Source of the DNA: a virus
DNA: 64,000 bases
Virus record (IMG/VR): IMGVR_UViG_3300020419_000010
Location: 1-64,000 of that record
Direction: 5' to 3' (one strand)
A model generated the notes under the pieces. The model searched no databases. It was not told the origin of the DNA and saw only the letters and a list, made by a program, of their open reading frames with translations. Made by a program: the position numbers and the translations under genes. Within the stretch, counting starts at the first letter, position 1. Every line of letters begins with the position of its first letter. Below, one piece after another: positions 1 to 8,794 of the stretch.

Positions 1-21
1 CTAAATCTCCTAGTCCCTTAA
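1..21 (+). CDS. C-terminal tail of an upstream gene (partial)
   Basis: Frame 1 reads six sense codons and then TAA at 19-21, seven bases before the next gene starts. It is probably the last few residues of the preceding baseplate gene, but too little is present to identify it, and a chance stop cannot be excluded. Confidence 0.3.
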   Translation, partial: LNLLVP

Positions 22-28
22 TCACATA

Positions 29-2221
29 ATGGCAAAAGCAAGACTATACAAAATGGTAAACCCAGGTGTCATCAAGCGTGGTGGCATCACAGTTAAGGTT
101 GGAGATAAGACTGTCACTCAACCAACTATCAATTTCTCTAAGAATATTAGTGCAATTAATAGTTTAGGTGCTACTGTTAATAGTATTGCAATACTTACAC
201 AGGATTTAAAAGATACATTTCAAGAATATTCACGAACCTCTATATCAAATTACGAAGAGCAACTTAATAAGAGAAGAGAACAATTAGAAGTAGAACAGAA
301 GGAAAGGGATGATGCAGAACAAGCATTATTAACTGAACAGGGTAGAAAGAAAGATGATAAGTCAGAAGGGAAGCAGGAGAGTAAGTTAAAGACTGCATTG
401 AAGGGCAGTCTTGGTGTTATGAAAAAGGTTGGGAAGGCAGCATTTGGTTTCCTAGAAAAGATAGCGACTTTATTTGGTAGTATCATTTCTAAGTTTATAA
501 CTTATCAAGTGATGAAGTGGATGTCTGATCCACAGTCAGTTAAGAAGATGAAAAGTCTTATCCAAGGTATAGGAGGTATAGTCAAATTCTTTTCAACAGT
601 TGCTGGTTTTCTAATCAGTACAGGACTGAATACTCTTGCAGCAGTTTTTGATCCAGAAACATACAAGAAGATATTTGAATTTGCTAAGTTCATGATAGGT
701 TTAGCAATATTCCCAATTCCTCTTGCTATTAGTAGTATTGTAAAGTTCTGGAAATCAGGTAAATTACAGAAATCAGTAACACAATTTATGGAGGGTGTTG
801 GTAATTTGTTCAAGGGATTGATGGCAGTGCTTGGTGGATTAGGATTAGCGAAGTTTATCACAGGTGGTGGTGGCGGTGATCCTGCCAAAGAATTAGAAAA
901 ACCAGTAGAAGAGGAAGAAGAAACTGGTACAAAGACTAATGCTATCCTTGAAAAGGGACAGGTGACAGGTGGTAATATGACACAAGAGCAAGCGCAAGCA
1001 CAAATTAGATATATGGAACTTGAAGAAGCGATGAGTGATGCGTTAGAAAATCAGGATATGAAACTATATGAATCATTAGAAAAAGAACAGGCAGCGTTAC
1101 CAAAATTTGCTAAGGGTGGTTGGATCAAAGGTCCTATGTCTGGATATCCTGTGTCATTAGATGGTGGTAGATCTACATCATTTATAGGACATGGTACAGA
1201 GTATGTTGCACCGAAGATGGCAGTAGGTGGTGGACCACTTGGACAAGCATTTGTTATACCATATGACACACCAGCAACACGAACAAATCCAGGGTTGACT
1301 AACACTAGACTGTTACAAGCAAAGTCTGCTGGATTTAATGTTGCACCTATGTCAGCGGGTGGACTATTAGAAGCGATTGGTAATACAATCAGTACACCAA
1401 ATGTTCCTTATAAGAAGATTGAAAGTAAGATAGGTGCAGATAAAAAGACATGGGATACATTCAGAAATACTATTGCTGACATAGAGTCAAGTGGTAAGTA
1501 TAGAGTATTTGGTGGTAACAATGACATGTATGATGGTAGATACCAGATGGGTTCACTTGCTAAGACAGATGGTGCACGCATGATGGGTATGAGAGACCCA
1601 GGTCATGATGAAGATCCTAAGAAGTATATGCGTGTTATGTTCAGAAACAATAAAGCACTACAAGAGAGATTGTTTGCTGGATTCACCATCGCTAACCACA
1701 ACTATCTTTCCTCAGTGAAAGAATATGCAGACGCAGATTTACTTAGAAAGATGGAGATACTAGCGTATGCACATAACCAAGGATGGCAGGGTGCTAAGAT
1801 TCATATAACACAAGGAAAGGTAGGTCAGGATTCCTTTGGTACAAAGGGAACTGAGTATTCTGATAGAATCAAATCAGCATTCCAAGAGGCAAATATAACA
1901 CCACCACAGATAAACAATACAAGTAATATTACTAACCAGATAATAAACAAAGTTACACAGATAAAAGACGCAGTTAAAGGTGTCATGACAGGTGATAGGA
2001 TAAACAATAATGCGTTAGATGCAACAGAATCAAATGAGAAATCAACACAAATAATGGCAGGAGACTTAAATCCTATTGAACAACCAGCAGCACCAGCAGA
2101 AACAGCACCAATACAATCAGGTGGAGGTGGTAAACCATATGAGATTCCTGCTAATGATTACATCAAACCAAGGTTCGGACTTCTTGCTGACCTTGCAACA
2201 CAACCAGTTGAGATATTATGA
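29..2221 (+). CDS. Baseplate/tail hub protein with internal muralytic (lysozyme/transglycosylase-like) domain
   Basis: A 730-aa virion protein. Residues about 70-125 are charged and predicted coiled coil; about 140-290 is rich in hydrophobic helices and glycine. Residues about 474-615 look like a peptidoglycan lytic domain: IESSGKY with a candidate catalytic Glu486, then GRYQMG, then AHNQGWQGA, the layout of transglycosylase/lysozyme folds. The C-terminus is Ala/Pro/Gln-rich and low complexity. It overlaps the hub gene downstream by the ATGA-type junction at 2218. In T4 the tail lysozyme lies inside gp5; here the gp5-like protein shows no obvious lysozyme domain, so this protein may supply cell-wall puncture. 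The domain call is from motif reading only. Confidence 0.72.
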   Translation: MAKARLYKMVNPGVIKRGGITVKVGDKTVTQPTINFSKNISAINSLGATVNSIAILTQDLKDTFQEYSRTSISNYEEQLNKRREQLEVEQKERDDAEQALLTEQGRKKDDKSEGKQESKLKTALKGSLGVMKKVGKAAFGFLEKIATLFGSIISKFITYQVMKWMSDPQSVKKMKSLIQGIGGIVKFFSTVAGFLISTGLNTLAAVFDPETYKKIFEFAKFMIGLAIFPIPLAISSIVKFWKSGKLQKSVTQFMEGVGNLFKGLMAVLGGLGLAKFITGGGGGDPAKELEKPVEEEEETGTKTNAILEKGQVTGGNMTQEQAQAQIRYMELEEAMSDALENQDMKLYESLEKEQAALPKFAKGGWIKGPMSGYPVSLDGGRSTSFIGHGTEYVAPKMAVGGGPLGQAFVIPYDTPATRTNPGLTNTRLLQAKSAGFNVAPMSAGGLLEAIGNTISTPNVPYKKIESKIGADKKTWDTFRNTIADIESSGKYRVFGGNNDMYDGRYQMGSLAKTDGARMMGMRDPGHDEDPKKYMRVMFRNNKALQERLFAGFTIANHNYLSSVKEYADADLLRKMEILAYAHNQGWQGAKIHITQGKVGQDSFGTKGTEYSDRIKSAFQEANITPPQINNTSNITNQIINKVTQIKDAVKGVMTGDRINNNALDATESNEKSTQIMAGDLNPIEQPAAPAETAPIQSGGGGKPYEIPANDYIKPRFGLLADLATQPVEIL

Positions 2222-3783
2222 GTACTGCTAAAAGTTATAAACTAAGCAAAATTAATGTTCGTATCGGAGATCAGAAGGTAGACATTAGAGAACTCGTCGC
2301 TGAATTTAATTGGTTCGAGTCAATAGATTCTGCATTCATAAGATGTGATTTTACTATCTTAGATACTGTACAGTTTGATGACAACATACTTGGTAGTGAA
2401 TTGATTGATATTACGTTTGAATCTACGATGGAGGACAAATCTAGAATCCAACATGTGTTACAGATATACAAAATAGGTAGTATAGTAAAACAAGAAAGAG
2501 CAAAGTTATACATTCTACATTGTGCATCACCAGAAATATATGAGAACGAAGCAAACCGTGCATTCGGACAGTTTGGACCAGTATCAGGTAAGACAGATAT
2601 AGTCAAGTCAATGGTGAAGGGTAAACAACACATGAACTCACCTAAGAAAACACATATAGAATCACATACAAATATAAATGTATTGTCACCTAACTGGCGA
2701 CCTGTTGATCTTATCTCCTACATGTCTGATAAGGTTAGTAGAACAAAGGCAGGCAGTAGACAGAGTGGTAAAGGTAAGAAGCAAAGTGGTTTCTTATTCT
2801 GGGAGAACAGAGATGGATGGAACTTTAAATCTATGGATGGATTATGTGAACAGGATAGTATTGCAAAGTACACCTATGCACAAGCAAACGTAGGACAGAA
2901 CAATCCAGGGACAAATTTCTATCAGATTGAGTCAGTAATATATCCAGAAAGAGCGAATCAATTAGATAAGTTACGTCAGGGTGCATATAAACAGTGCACA
3001 TATGGTATTGTCATGGCACAGTTAACTGATAGTTATATGCCTAATGCTGGTGCTTCATCATCTACAACATTTGATGAGTGGGTAAAACTCAATGTACCAT
3101 ACACTGCTAATGATGGTAGTGCTGGGTCATTGTCTAATGAACAGTTGCTAGGGTTATATAATGCAAGTAAAGATTTGGACATAACATTTACTAACGCTGG
3201 TAATGATACATCATTCACATGGAAACCTAAGTCATTAGGTAGTAAGGATAATTTAACTGAGAGACAGTTGGCAAACAAAGATAAGACAGGTAAACCGTCA
3301 GGAACAATCAGTGGACCTATGGTATCTAATCTAAAACAAACATTTAGTAAAGCATCTAAATTACATGATGGTTTACCATACAGAGAAGAGCACTTAGATT
3401 TATATACAAGTCTATATCCTACAAGAACTAAGTTTAAGATCTTGCCTGGGTTCAACAATCAAACAGCAAATGCACCCAAGGGTGGTGCTGATGATGCAGA
3501 TGAGAGTGTATTAACTGCTGCAACATACTCTGCTGCACGTTGGGCACTATTAAATACACACTCTCTTACTATCAAAGTCCCTGGAAATACTAAACTAAAA
3601 GCAGGGGATGTAATCACAGTAAACTTACCGTCATCTAAACAAGAAAGTAAGTCAAATGTGGCAAGAGACCAGACATATTCTGGTAAGTATTTGGTCAAAG
3701 GACTAAGACATACCTATAAAAAACAGGGAATCACGACAGAACTTTACCTGTGTAGGGGTTCCTTGCCAGTCACAAAGAACTAA
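2218..3783 (+). CDS. Baseplate hub subunit, gp27/gpD-like
   Basis: A 521-aa protein that starts inside the stop of the preceding gene. The N-terminal 160 residues alternate short beta strands (VRIGDQKVDI, FIRCDFTILDT, IDITFESTM, KLYILHCASPE), like the tail-hub fold shared by T4 gp27, phage gpD and VgrG. The C-terminal part (NTKLKAGDVITVNLPS, then GKYLVKGLRHTY) matches the last hub beta-barrel, with the usual DVI-V and GKYLV strands. It is longer than T4 gp27 (391 aa). Placed directly upstream of the gp5-like spike group, it is likely the trimeric ring that holds the spike. Hub-class assignment is fairly secure; strict orthology to gp27 is inferred. Confidence 0.75.
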   Translation: MSTAKSYKLSKINVRIGDQKVDIRELVAEFNWFESIDSAFIRCDFTILDTVQFDDNILGSELIDITFESTMEDKSRIQHVLQIYKIGSIVKQERAKLYILHCASPEIYENEANRAFGQFGPVSGKTDIVKSMVKGKQHMNSPKKTHIESHTNINVLSPNWRPVDLISYMSDKVSRTKAGSRQSGKGKKQSGFLFWENRDGWNFKSMDGLCEQDSIAKYTYAQANVGQNNPGTNFYQIESVIYPERANQLDKLRQGAYKQCTYGIVMAQLTDSYMPNAGASSSTTFDEWVKLNVPYTANDGSAGSLSNEQLLGLYNASKDLDITFTNAGNDTSFTWKPKSLGSKDNLTERQLANKDKTGKPSGTISGPMVSNLKQTFSKASKLHDGLPYREEHLDLYTSLYPTRTKFKILPGFNNQTANAPKGGADDADESVLTAATYSAARWALLNTHSLTIKVPGNTKLKAGDVITVNLPSSKQESKSNVARDQTYSGKYLVKGLRHTYKKQGITTELYLCRGSLPVTKN

Positions 3784-3789
3784 TGCTAT

Positions 3790-3797
3790 AATAAATA
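3790..3797 (+). promoter_or_regulatory. T4-type late promoter, variant
   Basis: AATAAATA lies seven bases after the hub stop and about 23 bp before the CP12 ATG. It differs by one base from the TATAAATA late box used by T4-like phages. The same variant occurs at 15116-15123. Confidence 0.5.
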
Positions 3798-3819
3798 GTA
3801 GTAAATACCGAGTAATAAA

Positions 3820-4047
3820 ATGAAAAGTATAGAAGATCACATTAAAAAAGATCAAGACATAGTGGATGATCCACTAGCAAATCCTGCTGCACGCAGGCAT
3901 GCAAAAGAAGAACTACATGATCTAGTAGACTATGTAGAACATCATAAGGATGAGATAGAAGCAGGGGATCACCATGATCCAAATGCACTTGAACTATGGT
4001 GCGACCAGCATCCAGAAGAACCAGAGTGCTTAGTATACGACGACTAA
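3820..4047 (+). CDS. cp12: CP12-like Calvin-cycle regulator
   Basis: A 75-aa acidic protein. Its C-terminus (ALELWCDQHPEEPECLVYDD) is the diagnostic CP12 signature: two cysteines, C61 and C70, separated by eight residues, ending in VYDD. In cyanobacteria this end inserts into the GAPDH active site while the middle helix binds phosphoribulokinase, which shuts the Calvin cycle in the dark. The helical core KEELHDLVDYVEHH corresponds to the AWD-VEEL region. The N-terminal cysteine pair of many host CP12s is missing. Marine cyanophages carry CP12 and are thought to use it to divert carbon flux to the pentose phosphate pathway and nucleotide synthesis. It has its own late-type promoter and is followed three bases later by an oxygenase gene. 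Confidence 0.93.
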   Translation: MKSIEDHIKKDQDIVDDPLANPAARRHAKEELHDLVDYVEHHKDEIEAGDHHDPNALELWCDQHPEEPECLVYDD

Positions 4048-4050
4048 GTT

Positions 4051-4629
4051 ATGTTTATTGATGTGGATGCACCGAAGAGTTTTATCGGTGGTGCAAAGAT
4101 AGATCATGAAATCGTAGATGGAGTTGTAGACTTCTGGAATACCTGTGACTACTTTGAAAAAGAAGAAGGTCAAACAGGTAAAGGTATAGACAAGAGTATG
4201 AAAGACTCTCTTGACTTGACAATTCCTAGATATCTAAAAGACAAACGAATAACTGCATATATTGATGCCCTTGCAGAGGTCACTATAAAGTATGTTGAAC
4301 ATTATCATACTATTAAATCTATCAAGTGGGACCTATTAGAGGACTTCAATATACAATGGTATCCTCGCGGTGGTGGATTTCATTCGCTACACTGTGAGAG
4401 AAGTAATGCACACCCACAGTGTGCAAACCGAGTCATGGCATGGATGACTTTTCTTAACACTATTGAGACAGGTGGTGAAACATACTTCGAGTATCAACAG
4501 TGTAAAATAAGAGCAAGCAAGGGATTAACCCTGATCTGGCCAGCAGACTGGACACATTTTCATAAAGGATGCCCCGCACCTAACGAAGAGAAAATGATTA
4601 TCACTGGATGGTATGACCTCACTTTTTGA
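4051..4629 (+). CDS. 2OG-Fe(II) oxygenase, prolyl-4-hydroxylase-like
   Basis: 192 aa. It has the double-stranded beta-helix motifs in order: H114-x-E116 (within FHSLHCERS), FLN...GGETYF, then IWPADWTHFHKG with distal H169 or H171, and K181 ten residues after H171, the usual spacing for the 2-oxoglutarate-binding Lys of P4H enzymes. The acidic ligand is Glu rather than the usual Asp. The reaction would be O2- and 2OG-dependent hydroxylation; the substrate cannot be read from sequence. It lies between CP12 and CpeT and overlaps the CpeT gene by 17 bases. It belongs to a different subfamily from the oxygenases of 25-45 kb. Confidence 0.88.
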   Translation: MFIDVDAPKSFIGGAKIDHEIVDGVVDFWNTCDYFEKEEGQTGKGIDKSMKDSLDLTIPRYLKDKRITAYIDALAEVTIKYVEHYHTIKSIKWDLLEDFNIQWYPRGGGFHSLHCERSNAHPQCANRVMAWMTFLNTIETGGETYFEYQQCKIRASKGLTLIWPADWTHFHKGCPAPNEEKMIITGWYDLTF

Positions 4630-5113
4630 GTCCATGATACTTGGACAATTCCGTAACAGAAAACAGGCATTTACGAACCCAACTAAATGGCCACAGATAA
4701 ACGTGTTATATCAAAAGATTGCAGAGAATATACTAGACTTAAAGCAATGGTATAACTACCAGACAGAAGACACAGCATATAGACATTATCATTTAACGTG
4801 TGAGTATATTGATGAGCACACAGTTGTTACGTCAGCATTTAACATAGACACAAGGTCAGATGGTTGCCAATTACAATGGGGTTACTATGGTGGTTGGTGG
4901 TTTGGTGAAGTAAGAGGTGATTGCATCCTAAGAAATACAAGAGTAAAGAGTGAGATATGTTTTAACGGTACTCTATATCAGTCTCGTGATACTGGTATAG
5001 ATATAGATACAGGAGAGTTTAGATGGGGTAAAGAAGAAGAGGAAGGACTCTTCCGTTTTGAACGTCTAAATACTGAAAGGGAGTACGATTTAACAAATGT
5101 CACTAGGAACTAA
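4613..5113 (+). CDS. cpeT: CpeT/CpcT-type phycobiliprotein lyase
   Basis: 166 aa. The N-terminal FRNRKQAFTNPTKWPQI matches the FSNQxQAxxxP opening of CpeT/CpcT, and the rest keeps the family landmarks: YRHYHLTCEYI, DGCQLQW-GxxWWFGEVRGDCILR, then DIDTGEFRWGKEEEEGLFRFERL. The family forms a lipocalin-like barrel that attaches or chaperones bilins on phycoerythrin or phycocyanin. It is shorter than host proteins (about 195-210 aa), as in other cyanophages. This is direct evidence that the host is a cyanobacterium with phycobiliproteins. It overlaps both neighbours, so it is co-transcribed with baseplate genes. Confidence 0.93.
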   Translation: MTSLFESMILGQFRNRKQAFTNPTKWPQINVLYQKIAENILDLKQWYNYQTEDTAYRHYHLTCEYIDEHTVVTSAFNIDTRSDGCQLQWGYYGGWWFGEVRGDCILRNTRVKSEICFNGTLYQSRDTGIDIDTGEFRWGKEEEEGLFRFERLNTEREYDLTNVTRN

Positions 5114-7685
5114 AACTGACTTTGCAGGCAGAGACGGATTTCACTGGTGGATTGGTGAGGTAGAAGACCACATGGATCCCGCCCAGTTGGGTAGAGTTCG
5201 TGTGCGTATTATCGGTTGGTATACTGGTAATAGAACAAAAGATGATGGTTCAGATAGTTACTTACAAACACTTCCAACGGAAATGTTACCATGGGCAACT
5301 GTACTACTACCAACAGACAAACCACAAACTAAGAACGGTGGTACAACAACAGAATTACAACCAGGGTCAGAGGTTCTTGGTTTCTTCTTAGATGGAGAAG
5401 AAGCACAACTACCATGTGTACTAGGTGCTTTCCGTACGTTTAGACATGCAGAGGGAACATCAGAAGGTAGAGGATCATCAAATCAGATGTCTCGTACAAT
5501 CATTGCTGACGTTACAAAAGCAAATGAGAATGCAACAAACACTTCTACACAGACAGGTTTAAATAATGCCCCTGCATTTGGTGGACATCCATATGTAAAA
5601 GCACAAGGTCAAACCCCAGGATCAGCAACAGGTGGGGAAGAACAATCTCGTGGTGTAGTTAATAGAGCAGAAGTAGAGACACCATTTAACGTATATACTA
5701 ACCCTATTGGTGTACCGTCTAACATAGGTGGTATCGCTGATGGTACAACTGGACCAGCAAACGAAGGATTCCAAAAGGATCTACAACGTATGTTGACGGA
5801 TCTTGGTATGGCATTTGGATCTATCGCTCAGGACTCTGATGGCAACATGGTATCTGCTATCACAGGTCAGATCATGGAGGGTAAGGCAGCACTTAATCAG
5901 TTGACTAACCTTACAAACTTTATCACTAATGGTATCAGTGGTATGTTGGCACCATTAAAAGAGTTTCTTGCACAGAAGATGCAAATGGCGATTGATCTTA
6001 TAATGAAAGCGGTCAGTAACTTCGTACCATTGATCGTGGTCAAACAGATCATGGCAATCATACAGTCAATCATTCAAGATATATTTTGTAAACCAGTCCC
6101 AGGATTTCTTAGTGCTATAAGTGGGATAGTCGGGAATCTGGGAGGATTCCTGCAAGGAGTCATGGACTTTGTTATGAATAAGATTGATGACATGATGGCA
6201 TCTATCACTGACTTCGTTGAGAGAGCAATGAAGGGTATTCAATCAAAGATTTGTGGAGCACTTGGAGCATTTAATAAGATAGCAAACACAGTGTTATCTG
6301 CTATCAATACATTTAAGAATCTATCAAAGATTGCTGATGGTATTAGTAGTATCTTCTCTGTTAATTTCTCAGCATTAAATTTCAGCAGCATCTTAGATAT
6401 TATCGCTGCAATCATCGGATTCATTGCACAGTTCACTTCGTGTGGGAGGAAGAGTCGAAAACCAAGGGCGAAGGGGTGGATGCCACTGTTAGGCACCACC
6501 GAATGTGCAGACCCAGGAATTAGCGGACCAGGTGGAGGAGATTACAACAACTGCTCTGCTGACTCGTTCGGTGGTGGTGGATCACGACATTCTGATGGTG
6601 TACAAGGTTCAACAAGTATCTTTGATGGATACTTCCAAGACATGAATCCATTCTTGATGCAGACACAAACATTCTTGAACGGTTCTCGTGACATAGATGA
6701 TGCAACCCCAGGAAAAGAGAAGAGAGTAAGATCTGGACCAGGTGGTGTCACATCATTTGAAGATAAACGTGGTAACGTACACTATAATATACCTAACAAT
6801 GATACTAAGATCATAGGACGTGACCTAGTAGAGAACGTAAAGGGTAATCATGTTCTTACTGTTGAAGGTGACTACTATCTTAAAGTCATGGGTGACTTCC
6901 ATATCGAAGTTGCAGGGTCAATGAACGAGCATACATCTAATGGACCTGGGGCAAAAGCAAAGGCAGCAAGTGATTCTAGTTTCTTTGCAAAGGGTTCTAA
7001 GTGGAATGATCAGGGTAATGATGATCCAGATGCAGTAGAGCAACCTAGTGGTGGTAATCATTTCAATGTAAAGTCAGGACAGAAAGAAGCAAAGTCTGTA
7101 CAAACAAAAGCAGGAGACCATGATATAAGTTATCAGGGTGATATCACAATTCAAGGTGCACGAATTAATATGAAAGGTATTAATGCTATCAGTCTTGATG
7201 CACCAGAGATAAACAATTCATGTCAGGCATTGACTAATAAGGCAACAGGTGAGATAATAAATGAAACAAACTGGATCACATCTTTCTTGGCATGTGGACG
7301 TTTTGATATCGTAGGTATCTTCTCTTCTGCATTGACAAGTGTGGTCACAGGGCAGTATAGTTTAGTTAAAGGTGCTATTGTAGATGTTACAATGGATCTA
7401 CCTTTCCCTGGTCCTACTCCCCCTGCACATATTCGTATGGCAGTTGGTACAGCACAACCTAGTGCTATGGCAGACATAGTAACAGGTGGTTCCCCAGGTG
7501 CACATATGACATTAGTGGCCACTCCGACAGGTGGCATAGGAGAGATTGTAACAGCAGGATCTGGTGCTATAATAAATCAGGTAACCACAGGTCTATGCTC
7601 TTATGGAGTTGGAACTGGACTTGCTGCTCTGGGTAGTGCCCTCGGACCTACACAGATTTATGGACTCCCTGTTATGCTAAACTAA
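5097..7685 (+). CDS. Baseplate hub/tail spike, gp5-like
   Basis: 862 aa. Residues 1-120 form the OB-fold typical of gp5/VgrG (HWWIGEVEDHMDPAQLGRVRVRIIGWY, WATVLLPTD, ELQPGSEVLGFFLDGEEAQLPCVLGAF). Residues about 220-455 are long amphipathic and hydrophobic helices with no visible lysozyme catalytic signature. About 560-610 holds the repeated-strand start of a beta-helical spike (NVKGNHVLTVEGDYYLKVMGDFHIEVAGS), like the T4 gp5 C-terminal needle. The C-terminal 130 residues are Gly/Pro/Ala-rich with PAAR-like turns. Compared with T4 gp5 (575 aa) it is longer and apparently lacks the lysozyme insert. It overlaps cpeT by 17 bases. Confidence 0.85.
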   Translation: MSLGTKTDFAGRDGFHWWIGEVEDHMDPAQLGRVRVRIIGWYTGNRTKDDGSDSYLQTLPTEMLPWATVLLPTDKPQTKNGGTTTELQPGSEVLGFFLDGEEAQLPCVLGAFRTFRHAEGTSEGRGSSNQMSRTIIADVTKANENATNTSTQTGLNNAPAFGGHPYVKAQGQTPGSATGGEEQSRGVVNRAEVETPFNVYTNPIGVPSNIGGIADGTTGPANEGFQKDLQRMLTDLGMAFGSIAQDSDGNMVSAITGQIMEGKAALNQLTNLTNFITNGISGMLAPLKEFLAQKMQMAIDLIMKAVSNFVPLIVVKQIMAIIQSIIQDIFCKPVPGFLSAISGIVGNLGGFLQGVMDFVMNKIDDMMASITDFVERAMKGIQSKICGALGAFNKIANTVLSAINTFKNLSKIADGISSIFSVNFSALNFSSILDIIAAIIGFIAQFTSCGRKSRKPRAKGWMPLLGTTECADPGISGPGGGDYNNCSADSFGGGGSRHSDGVQGSTSIFDGYFQDMNPFLMQTQTFLNGSRDIDDATPGKEKRVRSGPGGVTSFEDKRGNVHYNIPNNDTKIIGRDLVENVKGNHVLTVEGDYYLKVMGDFHIEVAGSMNEHTSNGPGAKAKAASDSSFFAKGSKWNDQGNDDPDAVEQPSGGNHFNVKSGQKEAKSVQTKAGDHDISYQGDITIQGARINMKGINAISLDAPEINNSCQALTNKATGEIINETNWITSFLACGRFDIVGIFSSALTSVVTGQYSLVKGAIVDVTMDLPFPGPTPPAHIRMAVGTAQPSAMADIVTGGSPGAHMTLVATPTGGIGEIVTAGSGAIINQVTTGLCSYGVGTGLAALGSALGPTQIYGLPVMLN

Positions 7686-7870
7686 TGAATGATTTAATTG
7701 AACATGCTTACATCCACTTCGGCACACGCACTATCGAAGTATTGGATGAAGAAGGATATTCACAGACTGTGAAATTTGAATGGTCAGAAGATGGTGGACG
7801 TGGGTTTGCAGCAATGTCTGAGTTTCTACAACAGAACTTAGAATCTGAAAGACGTACTTACACATTCTAA
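7685..7870 (+). CDS. Small hypothetical protein
   Basis: A 61-aa acidic alpha/beta protein, unrecognised. It begins on the last base of the gp5-like stop (TAATG) and its own stop overlaps the next ATG the same way. It is probably translationally coupled to the baseplate operon. No transmembrane segment or metal motif. Confidence 0.75.
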   Translation: MNDLIEHAYIHFGTRTIEVLDEEGYSQTVKFEWSEDGGRGFAAMSEFLQQNLESERRTYTF

Positions 7871-8094
7871 TGAAACTAACACAAGAAATTATTGACAAAA
7901 TACAGGAAGCAATGCTTCATACCAAAAAGGATGGCACTGTTAACTGGAAAGATACTGATGAGATTGAAGTCAATCTAGCAGGAACATTTGCTGCTGATAG
8001 GTTTATTGTTATCAAGAACAAAACAAAAGACCCAGTAGTATCTGCTGCACCACACCCCAACTTTGATTACGAAAAGAAGGAATTCATCAAATGA
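7870..8094 (+). CDS. Small hypothetical protein
   Basis: 74 aa, lysine-rich, starting KLTQEIIDKIQEAM. Strands at DEIEVNLAG and RFIVIKNK suggest a small alpha/beta fold. Coupled to both neighbours by overlapping stop and start codons. Not recognised. Confidence 0.75.
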   Translation: MKLTQEIIDKIQEAMLHTKKDGTVNWKDTDEIEVNLAGTFAADRFIVIKNKTKDPVVSAAPHPNFDYEKKEFIK

Positions 8095-8369
8095 AATCAT
8101 CTATTATAGAACTATCTGTTAAAGAAGTTAAGGAAGGTTTTGATCTGGTCTTGACAATGGTGGAAAGAGGACATACAATAAAGATTGTACAAGAAGGTAA
8201 ACCAAGCGTTTTGATGTTACCTGTTCCAGAATATGTCAAAGAGTATGCACAAGACAATGAAGAATTACCAGAGATTCCAATGCCACAGGATTGGAAACCC
8301 GATCCAGTCGGAGTAAAACAGTATGTCACAGAAGAACTCAACTCCATCCAGAAAGAACTTAACAGTTGA
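8091..8369 (+). CDS. Phd/YefM-like antitoxin-fold protein (orphan)
   Basis: 92 aa. Residues about 8-50 (SVKEVKEGFDLVLTMVERG, then HTIKIVQEGKPSVLMLPVPEY) follow the Phd/YefM antitoxin pattern: a strand, a helix with a regularly spaced Val-Lys-Phe face, then ITxxGKPxxxLxP. Phd proteins bind operator DNA through this domain and neutralise a toxin (Doc, YoeB, HicA-like) with the C-terminal tail. The tail here (residues 55-92) is acidic and helical. No toxin-like gene sits next to it; the neighbours are tiny unknowns and GcvP. It may act as an anti-toxin against host systems or as a repressor. Fold call moderate, function unknown. Confidence 0.6.
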   Translation: MKSSIIELSVKEVKEGFDLVLTMVERGHTIKIVQEGKPSVLMLPVPEYVKEYAQDNEELPEIPMPQDWKPDPVGVKQYVTEELNSIQKELNS

Positions 8370-8376
8370 CATAAAA

Positions 8377-8547
8377 ATGTGGTATAGCGAACATGACCAC
8401 ACATGGCATTGGACTTTGTTCGGTTACGAGGATCACTCGTATATACATAGTTCAAGAGCATACACTGTTAAGGAGTCTATGGAGATTATCCAGAAACAGA
8501 TAGCGTCTATGATGGAGGTAGAAGGACGTGAAATACAGGATTACTAG
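8377..8547 (+). CDS. Small hypothetical protein
   Basis: 56 aa from the ATG at 8377 (MWYSEHDHTWHWTLFGY). A longer reading from 8323 lies entirely inside the preceding gene and is not preferred. It is rich in Trp, His and Tyr at the N-terminus and ends in an amphipathic helix. It overlaps the next gene by 20 bases. Not recognised. Confidence 0.65.
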   Translation: MWYSEHDHTWHWTLFGYEDHSYIHSSRAYTVKESMEIIQKQIASMMEVEGREIQDY

Positions 8548-8794
8548 CGCATATTGTAATCTAAAAGACTGCGGAGTCGTACTTATGTACATGATTGAAG
8601 GAACTCCATTCACATTTGAAGAGGACGGATTTGATTATACAGATCCTGAGATAATTGCAGAGGCAATGTTGAATCCAGAGATAACTCTGGACCAAATGTA
8701 TCAATGGTCATGTTATCTAATATTAGAAGGCATGCATCCAATAGTATATGATCTGCAAGAGCAGATCGCAAACCCAAGTATGTTACCCGAATGA
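8528..8794 (+). CDS. Small hypothetical protein (GTG start)
   Basis: 88 aa starting at GTG 8528, preceded by a GAAGGA-like ribosome site. Acidic and mostly helical (PEIIAEAMLNPEITLDQMYQ, ILEGMHPIVYDLQEQI). It overlaps the GcvP start by four bases (ATGA). Not recognised; it may belong to the GcvP transcription unit. Confidence 0.7.
   Translation: MKYRITSAYCNLKDCGVVLMYMIEGTPFTFEEDGFDYTDPEIIAEAMLNPEITLDQMYQWSCYLILEGMHPIVYDLQEQIANPSMLPE

Noticed and set aside
250-888. Open frames on the minus strand (for example opposite the 730-aa gene)
   Set aside because: All minus-strand frames lie opposite clear plus-strand genes, have biased composition typical of antisense reading, and lack ribosome sites.
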